Source of the DNA: JAABTH01 sp964492615
Lineage (GTDB): Bacteria > Bacillota > Dethiobacteria > DTU022
Reading direction: 5' to 3'
Length of the DNA stretch: 16,800 bases
NCBI GenBank assembly: GCA_964492615.1
Contig: CAZBKZ010000050.1
Coordinates: 1 to 16,800 of the forward strand
Both the position numbers and the translations under genes were made by a program. The notes under the pieces are model-generated. The model was not told the origin of the DNA and made no database searches. It saw only the letters and a program-made list of their open reading frames with translations. Each line of letters opens with the position of its first letter. Position 1 is the stretch's first letter. This document shows, piece by piece, positions 1 through 7,672 of the stretch.

Positions 1-202
1 CTTTCATCGCAATGTGCAAATTTTCTTTCTCAATATAACCTGCTCTAAATAATCTCTGAAGGGCAGATGTAAATTCAAGAATTGTTAACTCTGAAATATA
101 TAAATCGCCTATATTATTTTCTACCAGCCTGGTTATAGAATCTGTCCCATTTTCTTCGTGAAATAGCTTTACAAGTGCTGATGTATCGAAAAATATTTTC
201 AT
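1..202 (-). CDS. PIN-domain toxin (VapC-like), 3' end cut by window
   Basis: The visible 67 residues begin MKIFFDTSALVKLF, the standard opening of a PIN-domain ribonuclease. The first metal-binding aspartate is D6 and the conserved acidic residue of the second motif is E43, in SELTILEF. PIN toxins of toxin-antitoxin pairs cleave RNA (often tRNA) using Mg/Mn held by a cluster of acidic residues; the rest of that cluster lies outside the window. The ATG (200-202) overlaps the TGA of the upstream antitoxin as ATGA, so the two are probably translationally coupled and co-transcribed. The family assignment is firm from the N-terminus and gene pairing. Activity and target cannot be judged from a fragment. 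Confidence 0.85.
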   Translation of the reverse strand, partial: MKIFFDTSALVKLFHEENGTDSITRLVENNIGDLYISELTILEFTSALQRLFRAGYIEKENLHIAMK

Positions 203-615
203 AACCTATCTTCTCTTTCTATCTCTATGTCTCTACTTAAAGAACCACCATATTGCCTCAAGGCTTTTCGTGCTTTCAAATAAGCTTTTCCTGAGACCAC
301 TTTTTCTTTTTCGCTTTCCTTTTCTATTAACTCATTAACTAACCTATATATTTTTTCAACACTTTCACTGCTTAATTCATCCAGGTCCTCTATTAACTTT
401 TCCATGATACTTTCCTGTCTATTGTATTCTGATCCATAAGGCACCGCATTTTCTCTACAAAGATGTGACTTTACTTCACCCTCTTCTATTCTCCACACTC
501 TTTTCCCCAGCTTAACTCCCTTAAGCGTACCATCGCGCAACCATCCCCGCACGGTATTCGGAGTAACGGCCAGGCGTTCTGCTACCTCTTCCGGTGTAAG
601 CATTCTATCACCCAT
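199..615 (-). CDS. Excisionase/MerR-like HTH antitoxin of a PIN toxin pair
   Basis: This 138-residue protein has an N-terminal helix-turn-helix of the excisionase/HTH_17 type at about residues 4-50 (MLTPEEVAERL, then TPNTVRGWLRDG and KLGKRVWRI). A charged, probably helical C-terminal part rich in E and K follows and is the likely toxin-binding segment. I chose the ATG at 613-615 because GGAGGG sits six bases upstream; a GTG at 616-618 would be only three bases away. The gene overlaps the PIN toxin by ATGA. Its role by context is to neutralise the toxin and repress its own promoter at about 670-699. PIN toxins are more usually paired with AbrB, RHH or Phd-type antitoxins, so an excisionase-like partner is less common. 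It could alternatively be an independent regulator, but the overlap argues for an antitoxin. Confidence 0.8.
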   Translation of the reverse strand: MGDRMLTPEEVAERLAVTPNTVRGWLRDGTLKGVKLGKRVWRIEEGEVKSHLCRENAVPYGSEYNRQESIMEKLIEDLDELSSESVEKIYRLVNELIEKESEKEKVVSGKAYLKARKALRQYGGSLSRDIEIEREDRL

Positions 616-663
616 CACTATCCCTCCAGTACAGCCATTAAACCAGTAATCTTACAGTAGTTC

Positions 664-698
664 ATACACATTATAAGTTTAACGCTTATTGTATGTCA
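664..698 (-). promoter_or_regulatory. Imperfect inverted repeat over the promoter, possible operator
   Basis: On the minus strand ATACAATAAG and CTTATAATGTGTAT form an imperfect inverted repeat around CGTTAAA, so the half sites cover the promoter spacer and the -10 hexamer. Such placement is typical of operators for autorepressing antitoxins, and the antitoxin here carries a DNA-binding domain. The arms contain an indel relative to each other, and AT-rich promoters produce such repeats by chance, so this is only suggestive. Confidence 0.35.
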
Positions 699-699
699 A
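670..699 (-). promoter_or_regulatory. Sigma-A promoter of the toxin-antitoxin operon
   Basis: Read on the minus strand, TTGACA (694-699) and TATAAT (670-675) are both perfect consensus hexamers separated by 18 bases. They lie about 55 bases upstream of the antitoxin ATG, leaving a leader of roughly 45-50 bases. This gives the toxin-antitoxin pair its own promoter, independent of the polysaccharide operon that ends at 880. Confidence 0.8.
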
Positions 700-702
700 C
701 GC

Positions 703-879
703 CATTAATATATTTATTTGCATTCTAAAGCATTCAAATGATCTCTTTTTAAGGTATCGTGTTTGTAGCCCACACTCGGCAAATGGACTGCAGCGTCCTA
801 AGTACTGAAGGCTTGGTTGATAGTAAAGAATTTAATTGTATGGTAATTAAAAAGTCTTTTGAAGCTTAATCCGGTGTCT
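703..879. other. Intergenic stretch between the polysaccharide operon and the toxin-antitoxin pair
   Basis: Downstream of the last polysaccharide gene I see no convincing intrinsic terminator. The only hairpins are a four-base GGAC/GTCC stem near 785-798 and a short A/T stem (AAAAG/CTTTT) near 851-860. A small island at about 765-800 is more GC-rich than its surroundings but matches nothing I recognise. Read-through into the toxin-antitoxin pair is therefore possible. Confidence 0.4.
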
Positions 880-2697
880 TTAAGATGTTTTTCCTTTAAA
901 GCCCAGCAGCGCAGCTAATTCGCCATTCCCCAGCTTCTTGCATAGCTCTTCCACTTCAGCTTCTATTTCAGCCCTGTCATAGGCAGTGTCCGGGGCAATG
1001 AAAATTCGCTCGTGCCTGGTTACGGTAAAGTTCTCCCGATCACTGAACAGCTCTTCATACAGTTTTTCTCCCGGCCTTAAGCCGGTAATTTTAATCTCCA
1101 CATCCTCATCCGGCTTGAGGCCGCTAAGAATGATCATATCCCTGGCCAGGTCAATAATCTTCACCGGTTCACCCATATCAAGCACAAATATTTCGCCGCC
1201 CTTACCCAGCGCCCCGGCCTGGATCACCAGCTGCACCGCTTCGGGTATGATCATAAAATAACGCTTCATCTCCGGATGGGTCACGGTTACGGGACCACCC
1301 CTGGCTATCTGCTTGCGGAACAGGTGCACTACGCTGCCCTGGCTGCCCAGCACATTGCCGAAGCGTACCGCACAAAATACACAGCTACTACAACTGCGCG
1401 CTTTCTGCTGCAGGTAGATCTCCACCACCCGCTTGGTTGCCCCCATCACACTGCTTGGGTTAACCGCCTTGTCGGTAGAAACAGAAACAAAATACTTAAC
1501 TCCGTATATTGCTGATAAATCAATTAAAGCTTTGCTGCCTTTAATATTATTACGTACCGCCTCCGCTGCATTCAGCTCCATCAAAGGTACATGCTTATAC
1601 GCGGCAGCATGAAACACAACCCCCGGTTTATAATCCTTAAAAACTCCTTCCAGCGATTCATAGCCCTGGATGTCACGCACCAGGGGAACCACTTCCAAGC
1701 CGGGAACGAGGTCTTTAATTTCCATGTCAATATAAAATATACCGTTTTCATCGTGATCTAACATCAGCAGCCTGGCCGGCTTCAACTCGGCAACCTGGCG
1801 GCACAGTTCGGAGCCGATTGATCCCCCTGCCCCGGTAACCAGCACCACCTGGTTTTCCAGGTAGGCAGATATACTAGTCAGGTCAACTTCCACCGGCAGC
1901 CGCTGCAGTAGATCCTCGATCTCCACTTTTTTTAAAGCGCTGATACTCACCTTTCCTTTAACAATTTCATAGATTCCCGGCACAGTTTTTATCTTAACCG
2001 GCAATGTGGCACATTCAGCAATAATTGCCTGCAAGGTGCTGTATGGCGCTGAAGGCATGGCAATAATTAATTCTTCAATATCTAATCGGTTCACCAGTTC
2101 CGGAAGTTCCTCGCGGGTACCTAGTACAGATACCCCCTGGACAACCTGGTTCTGCTTGGAAAGGTCATCGTCAACAAAACCGACAACTTTAAGATCTACA
2201 CCCGGTCCATGTTTCCTCAGTTCCCTGGCTACCAGCACCCCAGCCTCGCCGGCCCCGACAATCAAAGCATTTTTTTGGTCCTCTTTTTTTCCTTTACGCA
2301 CCAGTTTATCTGCCAGAAAACGCACAGCCAGCCTGGACCCTCCGACAAATATCAGGAGCAAAAACCAGGCAATAATATAGACACTGCGCGGCAGCACAAC
2401 AAAAAAATGGCCGTAAAGATATGTTCCGGCCAGGCCGGTAGTCACAGCCACCACTATAAGCATCAATTCATCCATCCCGGCATAACGCCATACCCGGCGG
2501 TAAATACCGAATAAAAAGTAAGCCGCCAGGCTGATAAATACGGCCGGCAGTAATATAGCTTCAAGCCGGGCAACCCAGAAAGCTGGAATGCTGCTGTCAA
2601 AGCGCAGGTAAAAACTTAAGGAAAATGAAGCCATTACCAGCGCGGCATCAAGTAAGACAAAGCCAAGCTGCACTATCTTTCCGTTATACTTTGCCAT
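880..2697 (-). CDS. pglF: UDP-GlcNAc 4,6-dehydratase, membrane-anchored (PglF/WbpM/CapD family)
   Basis: The 605-residue length is normal for the long form of this family. The N-terminus has about four hydrophobic segments (residues ~8-30, 47-65, 78-100, 105-122). A first Rossmann fold (GAGEAG, 148-153) and the catalytic SDR domain (GAGGSIG, 289-295) follow. The active-site region reads STDKAVNPSSVMGATK, with Met418 and Lys422 where ordinary SDRs have Tyr and Lys, as known for WbpM-type inverting or retaining 4,6-dehydratases. It converts UDP-GlcNAc to the 4-keto-6-deoxy sugar at the inner face of the membrane, the first step to diacetylbacillosamine. The ATG is supported by AGGAGG five bases upstream and overlaps the aminotransferase gene by 14 bases. 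The neighbours PglE and PglD favour the bacillosamine route over other uses of this family. It is the last gene of the operon. Confidence 0.93.
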   Translation of the reverse strand: MAKYNGKIVQLGFVLLDAALVMASFSLSFYLRFDSSIPAFWVARLEAILLPAVFISLAAYFLFGIYRRVWRYAGMDELMLIVVAVTTGLAGTYLYGHFFVVLPRSVYIIAWFLLLIFVGGSRLAVRFLADKLVRKGKKEDQKNALIVGAGEAGVLVARELRKHGPGVDLKVVGFVDDDLSKQNQVVQGVSVLGTREELPELVNRLDIEELIIAMPSAPYSTLQAIIAECATLPVKIKTVPGIYEIVKGKVSISALKKVEIEDLLQRLPVEVDLTSISAYLENQVVLVTGAGGSIGSELCRQVAELKPARLLMLDHDENGIFYIDMEIKDLVPGLEVVPLVRDIQGYESLEGVFKDYKPGVVFHAAAYKHVPLMELNAAEAVRNNIKGSKALIDLSAIYGVKYFVSVSTDKAVNPSSVMGATKRVVEIYLQQKARSCSSCVFCAVRFGNVLGSQGSVVHLFRKQIARGGPVTVTHPEMKRYFMIIPEAVQLVIQAGALGKGGEIFVLDMGEPVKIIDLARDMIILSGLKPDEDVEIKITGLRPGEKLYEELFSDRENFTVTRHERIFIAPDTAYDRAEIEAEVEELCKKLGNGELAALLGFKGKTS

Positions 2698-3880
2698 TAA
2701 AGCCTCCTGTTAAGCAGCGGCGAATAATATCAATTACCCTGTTTTGATCATCTGCTGTCAGATTTGAACCTGACGGTAAGCAAAAACCATTTTCAAACAT
2801 CTGATCTGATATGCTATTCCCGCCTTCTATCCTCAGAGGTGAAGGCGTTCCTTCGTGCGTATAATACGCGCACCCGCCATAAAGCGGCTGCCGGTGCATC
2901 GGTTTCCATACCGGCCTCGCCTCTATATTTTCAGTCTCCAGCGCATCAATTATATCATCCCTGCTTGCCCTGCATTTTTCTGGGTCTATAGTCAAAACGG
3001 TAAGCCAGCGTGTCGATCGTCCATAACTTGCTTCCGGCATGAATTCAACCCCTTCAATTCCTGCCAAAGCTTCATAGTAACGGTCAAACACAGCCCTGCG
3101 GGCTGCAACACGCTCTTCAAGCACTTTCAGCTGACCCCGGCCGATCCCGGCCAGTATGTTACTCATCCGGTAGTTATAACCGGCCTCTGTATGCTCATAA
3201 TGCCTGGCCGGCTCCCTGGCCTGTGTTGCCAGGTACCTAGACCTTTGCAGCGCTTCCAGGTCATTTGAAACGAGAGCTCCCCCGCCCGAAGTGGTGATTA
3301 TTTTATTGCCGTTAAAAGATAGAATGCCGAAACGGCCAAAAGATCCACTCATCCTGCCCCGGTAGGTTGCTCCCAGCGACTCAGCCGCGTCTTCAATTAA
3401 CGCAACCCCGTACTGCTCACAGAGCTTAATAATCGGTTCCAAATCAGCGCTCTGCCCGTAGAGGTTAACTACGATAACAGCTTTAGGCAAAAACCCGGCT
3501 TTTTTGGCATCCGAAAGAGCTCTTTCCAGCGCAATAGGGCTCATGTTCCAGCTCTGTGGCTCGGAATCAATAAAGACAGGTTCAGCCTTCATGTATAAAA
3601 TTGGATTGCAAGATGCAGCAAAGGTCAAAGAAGAGCAAAAAACCTTATCACTTTCTTTCACCCCCACTAGCTGTAAAGCTAAATGCATAGCTGCCGTACC
3701 GGAACTGAGCGCGGCCGCTCCCCCGACATTCAGGTATTCAGCCAGCTCTATCTCAAACCGGTCAACATGCGGCCCCAGGGGGGCAATCCAGTTCGCTTCA
3801 AAAGCTTCGGCAATATATTTTTGTTCTTCCCCGCTCATGTGAGGGGAAGACAGATAAATCCGTTTTTTGTTCCCGGTCAC
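2684..3880 (-). CDS. pglE: UDP-4-amino-sugar aminotransferase (PglE-like, DegT/DnrJ/EryC1 family)
   Basis: This PLP-dependent sugar aminotransferase has 398 residues. The N-terminal pattern LSSPHMSGEEQKYI with SNWIAPLG-like continuation (AFEANWIAPLG) closely follows Campylobacter PglE from memory. The PLP lysine is K193 in SFNGNKIITTSGGG, D164 in LIEDAAESLG pairs with the pyridine nitrogen, and the motifs ATQARE, HYEHTEAGYNYRMSN and ETRPVWKPMH-like RPVWKPMH are present. It would transfer an amino group from glutamate to C4 of the keto sugar made by the dehydratase. The start is GTG at 3878-3880: a TGA lies eight codons upstream in frame with no ATG in between, and GGGG is about seven bases upstream. 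The 3' end overlaps the dehydratase gene, a sign of translational coupling. Confidence 0.93.
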   Translation of the reverse strand: MTGNKKRIYLSSPHMSGEEQKYIAEAFEANWIAPLGPHVDRFEIELAEYLNVGGAAALSSGTAAMHLALQLVGVKESDKVFCSSLTFAASCNPILYMKAEPVFIDSEPQSWNMSPIALERALSDAKKAGFLPKAVIVVNLYGQSADLEPIIKLCEQYGVALIEDAAESLGATYRGRMSGSFGRFGILSFNGNKIITTSGGGALVSNDLEALQRSRYLATQAREPARHYEHTEAGYNYRMSNILAGIGRGQLKVLEERVAARRAVFDRYYEALAGIEGVEFMPEASYGRSTRWLTVLTIDPEKCRASRDDIIDALETENIEARPVWKPMHRQPLYGGCAYYTHEGTPSPLRIEGGNSISDQMFENGFCLPSGSNLTADDQNRVIDIIRRCLTGGFNGKV

Positions 3881-3926
3881 TTCGACACCCCATTCTTGCC
3901 ATCACAAACTTTTTCTATTATACAGC

Positions 3927-4583
3927 TTAATTCCCTGGTTGTTCCACTAATTGAGCAGGAACTCCGACTGCTGTGCAACCATCGGGCAAATCTTTCGTCA
4001 CCACTGCCCCAGCCCCGATAGTAACACCCCGGCCAATCTTTAAGCCCTGTAAAACAGTTGCCCCACTCCCGATCAGACAGCCCTCGCCTATTTGAACGTT
4101 ACCCGAAATATTTACCCGCCACATCAGGGTGCTATAACTGCCAATTATGCTATCGTGTCCAATGCTGCAGCCTGGATTAATAGAAACGTGCTCACCAATC
4201 GAAATGTTGATTGTCAGCAGGCAACCCTTATTAATCAGCACGCCGCAGCCAAGTGTCACGTCTTGTGCCAATTCTACCGAGGGATGAACCAAATTAATAA
4301 AGGCAACCTGAAGTTTTTTCGCTTGCTTAACCAATTTGCGTTTAGCTGACGGATCACCGACGACACATATAGCCCGGCAATCATTTGCTAAAGCAGTCAA
4401 TGCCTCCCAGCTGCCCAGAACGGGATAACCGCGCAAATTTTGCCCGGCCAGGTCATTTTCTTCATCAATAAAGCCGGCCAGGTTTAGCTTTTCAGCCAGG
4501 CCTTGCTCGTTAATTTCTTCAACCAGCAGGCTCGCTTCCCGGCCAAAACCGCCGGCCCCGATAATTACCAGTTTATTATTCAC
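3927..4583 (-). CDS. pglD: UDP-4-amino-sugar N-acetyltransferase (PglD-like, left-handed beta-helix)
   Basis: A PglD-type acetyltransferase: an N-terminal Rossmann-like domain (LVIIGAGGFGRE) binds the UDP-sugar, and a C-terminal left-handed beta-helix of hexapeptide repeats binds acetyl-CoA (from IGEHVSINPGCSIGHDSIIG onward), ending in VGVPAQLV. The histidine of SIGHDSIIG matches the catalytic base position of PglD. It would acetylate the C4 amine to give UDP-diNAcBac. Start choice: GGAGG sits seven bases before the GTG at 4581-4583 but only one base before the ATG at 4587-4589, so GTG fits better; the ATG would add two residues. Either start overlaps the end of the preceding PglC gene (stop at 4576-4578). 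A longer frame to 4634 lacks support. A related O- or N-acetyltransferase role is possible, but the neighbours make PglD the best reading. Confidence 0.88.
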   Translation of the reverse strand: MNNKLVIIGAGGFGREASLLVEEINEQGLAEKLNLAGFIDEENDLAGQNLRGYPVLGSWEALTALANDCRAICVVGDPSAKRKLVKQAKKLQVAFINLVHPSVELAQDVTLGCGVLINKGCLLTINISIGEHVSINPGCSIGHDSIIGSYSTLMWRVNISGNVQIGEGCLIGSGATVLQGLKIGRGVTIGAGAVVTKDLPDGCTAVGVPAQLVEQPGN

Positions 4584-5181
4584 CGTCATTCCTCCCGGAG
4601 CCCATAAATTCAGGCATTGTTGCTGAACCATCACCGCTTATCCCTTCCGCTTTTAATACCTTTAATACAGTCATATATAATATTTTTAAATCAAGCAGAA
4701 AGTTCTTGTTATCAACATACCAAACATCAAGTTCAAACTTTTCTTCCCAGCTGATCGCATTTCTGCCGTTTACCTGGGCCCAGCCGGTTATCCCCGGTTT
4801 AACTTCGTGCCGCCTGGCCTGTTCCGGGCTGTAGAGTTCCAGATACTGCATTAAAAGCGGGCGCGGGCCGACAAAGCTCAATTCACCTTTCAGCACATTA
4901 AACAGCTGAGGCAGTTCATCCAGGCTGAAGCGGCGCAAAAACTTCCCCAAGCCAGTCAGGCGTTTTTCATCGGGCAACAGCCTGCCGTCACTGTCCCGCT
5001 GATCAGTCATAGTTCTGAATTTATAAAGGTCAAAGGGTTGGCCCCCAAGGCCCGGTCTTTTTTGCCTGAAAACTACAGGCCGTCCCATCTGATTTATGAT
5101 CAGCAGAGCCAGGACCAACATTATCGGAGCAAAGATGATCAGCAACAGCAAACTCAGGATAAGATCAAATAACCTTTTCAG
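4576..5181 (-). CDS. pglC: Phosphoglycosyltransferase (PglC-like), no canonical start codon
   Basis: A monotopic sugar-1-phosphate transferase that would move phospho-diNAcBac from UDP to undecaprenyl phosphate. The family core is complete: KRLFDLILSLLLL with a proline in the re-entrant helix (FAPIM), RPGLGGQPFDLYKFRTM, the Asp-Glu catalytic dyad in SLDELPQLFNVLKG, VGPRPLL, RHEVKPGITGWAQVNGR and NAISWEEKF. The first in-frame usual start is TTG at 5149-5151. It would remove the conserved KRLFD and half the membrane helix, and it has no ribosome site. Between the upstream TGA (5188-5190) and this TTG the frame reads ATT ATA CTG AAA AGG, so a near-cognate start is implied. I placed the start at CTG (5179-5181), which gives the usual M-K-R-L-F-D opening, but ATT at 5185-5187 is nine bases after a GGGG and is equally possible. 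Identity is firm; the start is unresolved. Confidence 0.85.
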   Translation of the reverse strand: MKRLFDLILSLLLLIIFAPIMLVLALLIINQMGRPVVFRQKRPGLGGQPFDLYKFRTMTDQRDSDGRLLPDEKRLTGLGKFLRRFSLDELPQLFNVLKGELSFVGPRPLLMQYLELYSPEQARRHEVKPGITGWAQVNGRNAISWEEKFELDVWYVDNKNFLLDLKILYMTVLKVLKAEGISGDGSATMPEFMGSGRNDGE

Positions 5182-5187
5182 TATAAT

Positions 5188-6312
5188 TCAAATCAACCCC
5201 ATTGCCCTGTTAATCACGTTATTAACTTTATGTACATCATATTTTTCTTCGGCTATACGCCTGCTTTCCCTACCCATTCGCTCTATTAAATCTGGATTGT
5301 CAATAAAACGTTCCATCGCTTCAGCTAAAGCCCTGCTGTCTTTAACCGGCACCAGAAAACCGTTAACCCCTTCCTCCACCGTTTCGCGACAGCCGGGAGC
5401 GTCAGTTGTGATAATCGGCCGGCCCATCGCCATCGCTTCGAGCACCGAACGTGGAGTTCCTTCACGATATGAAGGCAAAACATATACAGAACACGACCTC
5501 AGATAAGGCCGTACTTCATCAGTTTGCGGATAATGTTCTATTAAACCCTCTTCTTGCCATTCCGTTAAATCTGCCTGGTTAATACTATCGGGTGAAGGGT
5601 CCATCGCACCTAATAGTTTAAAAGAAGTTAGAGGATATTTGGCTTTAATCATTTTAGCTGCTTCAATATACTCCCTTAAACCTTTGTTGAATAACAAACG
5701 TCCGATTAATAAAAAGCTTAATTCCTGATTATTTTTAGCTTTACAGAAATTAAAAATACCTATGTTTACCCCCGAACCGTTGGTCACCACTGTTTCTTTG
5801 TCCGGTGAGATAATGTTCAGGTTTTTAAACATCTGTAGATCATCTTTATTCTGGAAGAAAACAACCCGGCTGCGTTTCAGGGCCAGCCTGTACATCAGTA
5901 CACTTACTTTGTTAAGTAAGCTGCGCTTTAAACCAGTTCCGGAAAAAGTGTAACCTAAACCGGTAATCATGGGGTAATATTCAGCCTTAACCCCGGTAAC
6001 CATCAGACTGAAGGCAGTATAAATAACCGGTTTGATCGTATAAGAAAATATTTTATCAGGCTTTTCTTCGCGGATAATTTTTATCATTGAGATAATAGTC
6101 TTGAAATCACTTAATGGATTAAGAGAAGCCCTTCGGATGGGAATTGGTCGGAAACGAGCACCGGTTAGTTTAATCGCTTCAACTAGCGACTCAGAAGCGG
6201 GGGCAGATAAGGCAACCACCTTATGCCCTAATGCACACCATCTCCTGATCAGGTCGCCCCTGAAATTAACCAGAGATTCAGGAATGCCCCCGATGATCAT
6301 TATTTTAAACAA
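5188..6312 (-). CDS. Glycosyltransferase family 4 (PglA-like)
   Basis: A 374-residue GT-B enzyme. The N-terminal half has the pattern of PglA-type enzymes: PESLVNFRGDLIRRW, GHKVVALSAP, FSYTIKPVIY, and YPMITGLGYTFSG. The C-terminal half carries the family 4 E-x7-E signature in YREGTPRSVLEAMAMGRPII followed by DAPGCRETVEEG. In Campylobacter, PglA adds GalNAc to undecaprenyl-PP-diNAcBac; by position and similarity this enzyme probably adds the second sugar to the same acceptor, but the donor sugar cannot be read from the sequence. The start is TTG at 6310-6312, supported by GGAGG eight bases upstream. The TGA stop is followed at once, in the same frame, by the PglC coding sequence. Confidence 0.85.
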   Translation of the reverse strand: MFKIMIIGGIPESLVNFRGDLIRRWCALGHKVVALSAPASESLVEAIKLTGARFRPIPIRRASLNPLSDFKTIISMIKIIREEKPDKIFSYTIKPVIYTAFSLMVTGVKAEYYPMITGLGYTFSGTGLKRSLLNKVSVLMYRLALKRSRVVFFQNKDDLQMFKNLNIISPDKETVVTNGSGVNIGIFNFCKAKNNQELSFLLIGRLLFNKGLREYIEAAKMIKAKYPLTSFKLLGAMDPSPDSINQADLTEWQEEGLIEHYPQTDEVRPYLRSCSVYVLPSYREGTPRSVLEAMAMGRPIITTDAPGCRETVEEGVNGFLVPVKDSRALAEAMERFIDNPDLIERMGRESRRIAEEKYDVHKVNNVINRAMGLI

Positions 6313-6361
6313 GTAGAGCCCCTCCGTATAACCCCTAAGCTTCTATCAACACGTAACTGTT

Positions 6362-7645
6362 TCAGCTGCTTGTTTCTCTCTTAAAAAGCCGATCTGGAAT
6401 TCTCCCCACTTTGTCAAGGAAATTTTTAGCCAGTACACCCAAAACAATCATTTCACTTTTCGGTTCACCATCTTCATTTTCCTGCACCAACAGGGCGCTG
6501 CTGTAAACCAGGGCCAGCCCTATCCAAAAGTACCAGTTACGAATATTGTAATTGGTTAAACCAAAAAAGAAAGGGGCTAATAATATAAACTTGAACCATG
6601 TTAACTTGATTTTTTTTAACAGTGATAGCAAAAACCCAGAGAACAGGGCAAAACCCACTAAGCCGTAATTAAAGAGTAACCCAGCCCAGCTGGAGTGAAT
6701 TTCATAAAATACATGTGAAGTTTTTTCCGCAAAGCGTTCCCGGGCACCTTCGCCGGCACCAAATAACAAGTATTCCGGATATTTCCAGAGGCGATCATAA
6801 CCTCTTAACTGGATTTGACGGTTAAAATCAGTATTGATTACCCGGTTAATTATTTTATCCAGGCCGGCTACACCTGTAGTAGCGTTATTCATATAATTGA
6901 CCACCATAACAACTATTACAATCGCCATTAAGCATATAATTATAGTAGTAACAAGAAAGATCCATCTTTTCATTCTGCGGTTCTGATGGTTAATATACCA
7001 TGATATATAATTTCTTAACCCCAGAGCCAGATAAAAAGCTACGATTACAGCAATGCCGACAAAACCCGAACGGGACATGGTAAAATATACCAGCACCGCT
7101 CCAATAAGCAAACCTATTATACCCGGTAACCATGAGCGATAAACTGCTCTGCCCGTCGTTGATATAATAACCACGAACCAGATTACCCAATTGGCCATCT
7201 GGTTTGGGTTGTTAAAACCAAAAGTCATTCTGAGCCCGGCAGATTCAGAGATATAGCTGCGTCCAATACCGAAAATACTTAATATTATAACAGCAACCAG
7301 GATAATGATATGCAGCCACAATGTATAAGTAAGAAACTTTTTTCCCTTTTCAGAGTAAATAGTAACTATTTCAACAAAAACCAGGAACCCGAAAATATAA
7401 TACAAGGGTGCGATGAGAGTGTTTATATCTGTATGGGTGACATAAACAATCGCGGCAACAAGGAAGGAATATACTAAAAATAGTAGCTGAGCTATCCAGC
7501 TTGTTTCAAAATACACCTGTTTGGGTTTTAGGAATGTGTACCTGTAACCTATTGCAGCAGCAGCTACGAAGTGACTGGCCTGGGGCAAACCGCTTTTCCA
7601 TAGATAAAGAGGGCTCAGCAGTAGAGCAACTAAGAATAAATACAA
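6362..7645 (-). CDS. O-antigen ligase / Wzy-type polymerase membrane protein
   Basis: A 427-residue protein made of about eleven hydrophobic segments separated by short charged loops. It has a longer extracytoplasmic loop that contains RGYDRLWKYPEYLLFGAGEGARERF and then EIHSSWAGLLFNYGLVGF. The E-x-HS-x3-L pattern is typical of the Wzy_C/O-antigen ligase family. Members either polymerise undecaprenyl-linked repeat units or attach finished chains to an acceptor; sequence alone does not separate the two. Polymerase is the simpler reading beside several glycosyltransferases. The start is TTG at 7643-7645, preceded by AGGAGG at a good distance (about seven or eight bases). The gene lies 27 bases after the preceding glycosyltransferase and 49 before the PglA-like gene. 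Confidence 0.8.
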   Translation of the reverse strand: MYLFLVALLLSPLYLWKSGLPQASHFVAAAAIGYRYTFLKPKQVYFETSWIAQLLFLVYSFLVAAIVYVTHTDINTLIAPLYYIFGFLVFVEIVTIYSEKGKKFLTYTLWLHIIILVAVIILSIFGIGRSYISESAGLRMTFGFNNPNQMANWVIWFVVIISTTGRAVYRSWLPGIIGLLIGAVLVYFTMSRSGFVGIAVIVAFYLALGLRNYISWYINHQNRRMKRWIFLVTTIIICLMAIVIVVMVVNYMNNATTGVAGLDKIINRVINTDFNRQIQLRGYDRLWKYPEYLLFGAGEGARERFAEKTSHVFYEIHSSWAGLLFNYGLVGFALFSGFLLSLLKKIKLTWFKFILLAPFFFGLTNYNIRNWYFWIGLALVYSSALLVQENEDGEPKSEMIVLGVLAKNFLDKVGRIPDRLFKRETSS

Positions 7646-7672
7646 ATGCTTCCCTCCTCTATAAACTATTTA

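Noticed and set aside
785..798. GGAC/GTCC hairpin after the last polysaccharide gene as an intrinsic terminator
   Set aside because: The stem is only four bases, no T-run follows on the minus strand, and it lies about 80 bases past the stop codon.
759..869. A plus-strand frame of about 36 codons (GTG start) in the intergenic region
   Set aside because: It has no ribosome site, no recognisable similarity, and lies in a gap that otherwise looks non-coding.
986..1515. Plus-strand open frames opposite the dehydratase gene
   Set aside because: They are antisense shadows of a well-supported gene and show low-complexity, non-family protein sequences. The same applies to the other plus-strand frames throughout the window.
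6389..6417. A TTGACA-like -35 on the minus strand as an internal promoter before the PglA-like gene
   Set aside because: No TATAAT-like hexamer is found at 16-18 bases, and the site falls inside the Wzy-like coding region.
6990..7190. A 66-codon minus-strand frame inside the Wzy-like gene
   Set aside because: It is an out-of-frame overlap with a well-supported membrane protein and has no features of its own.
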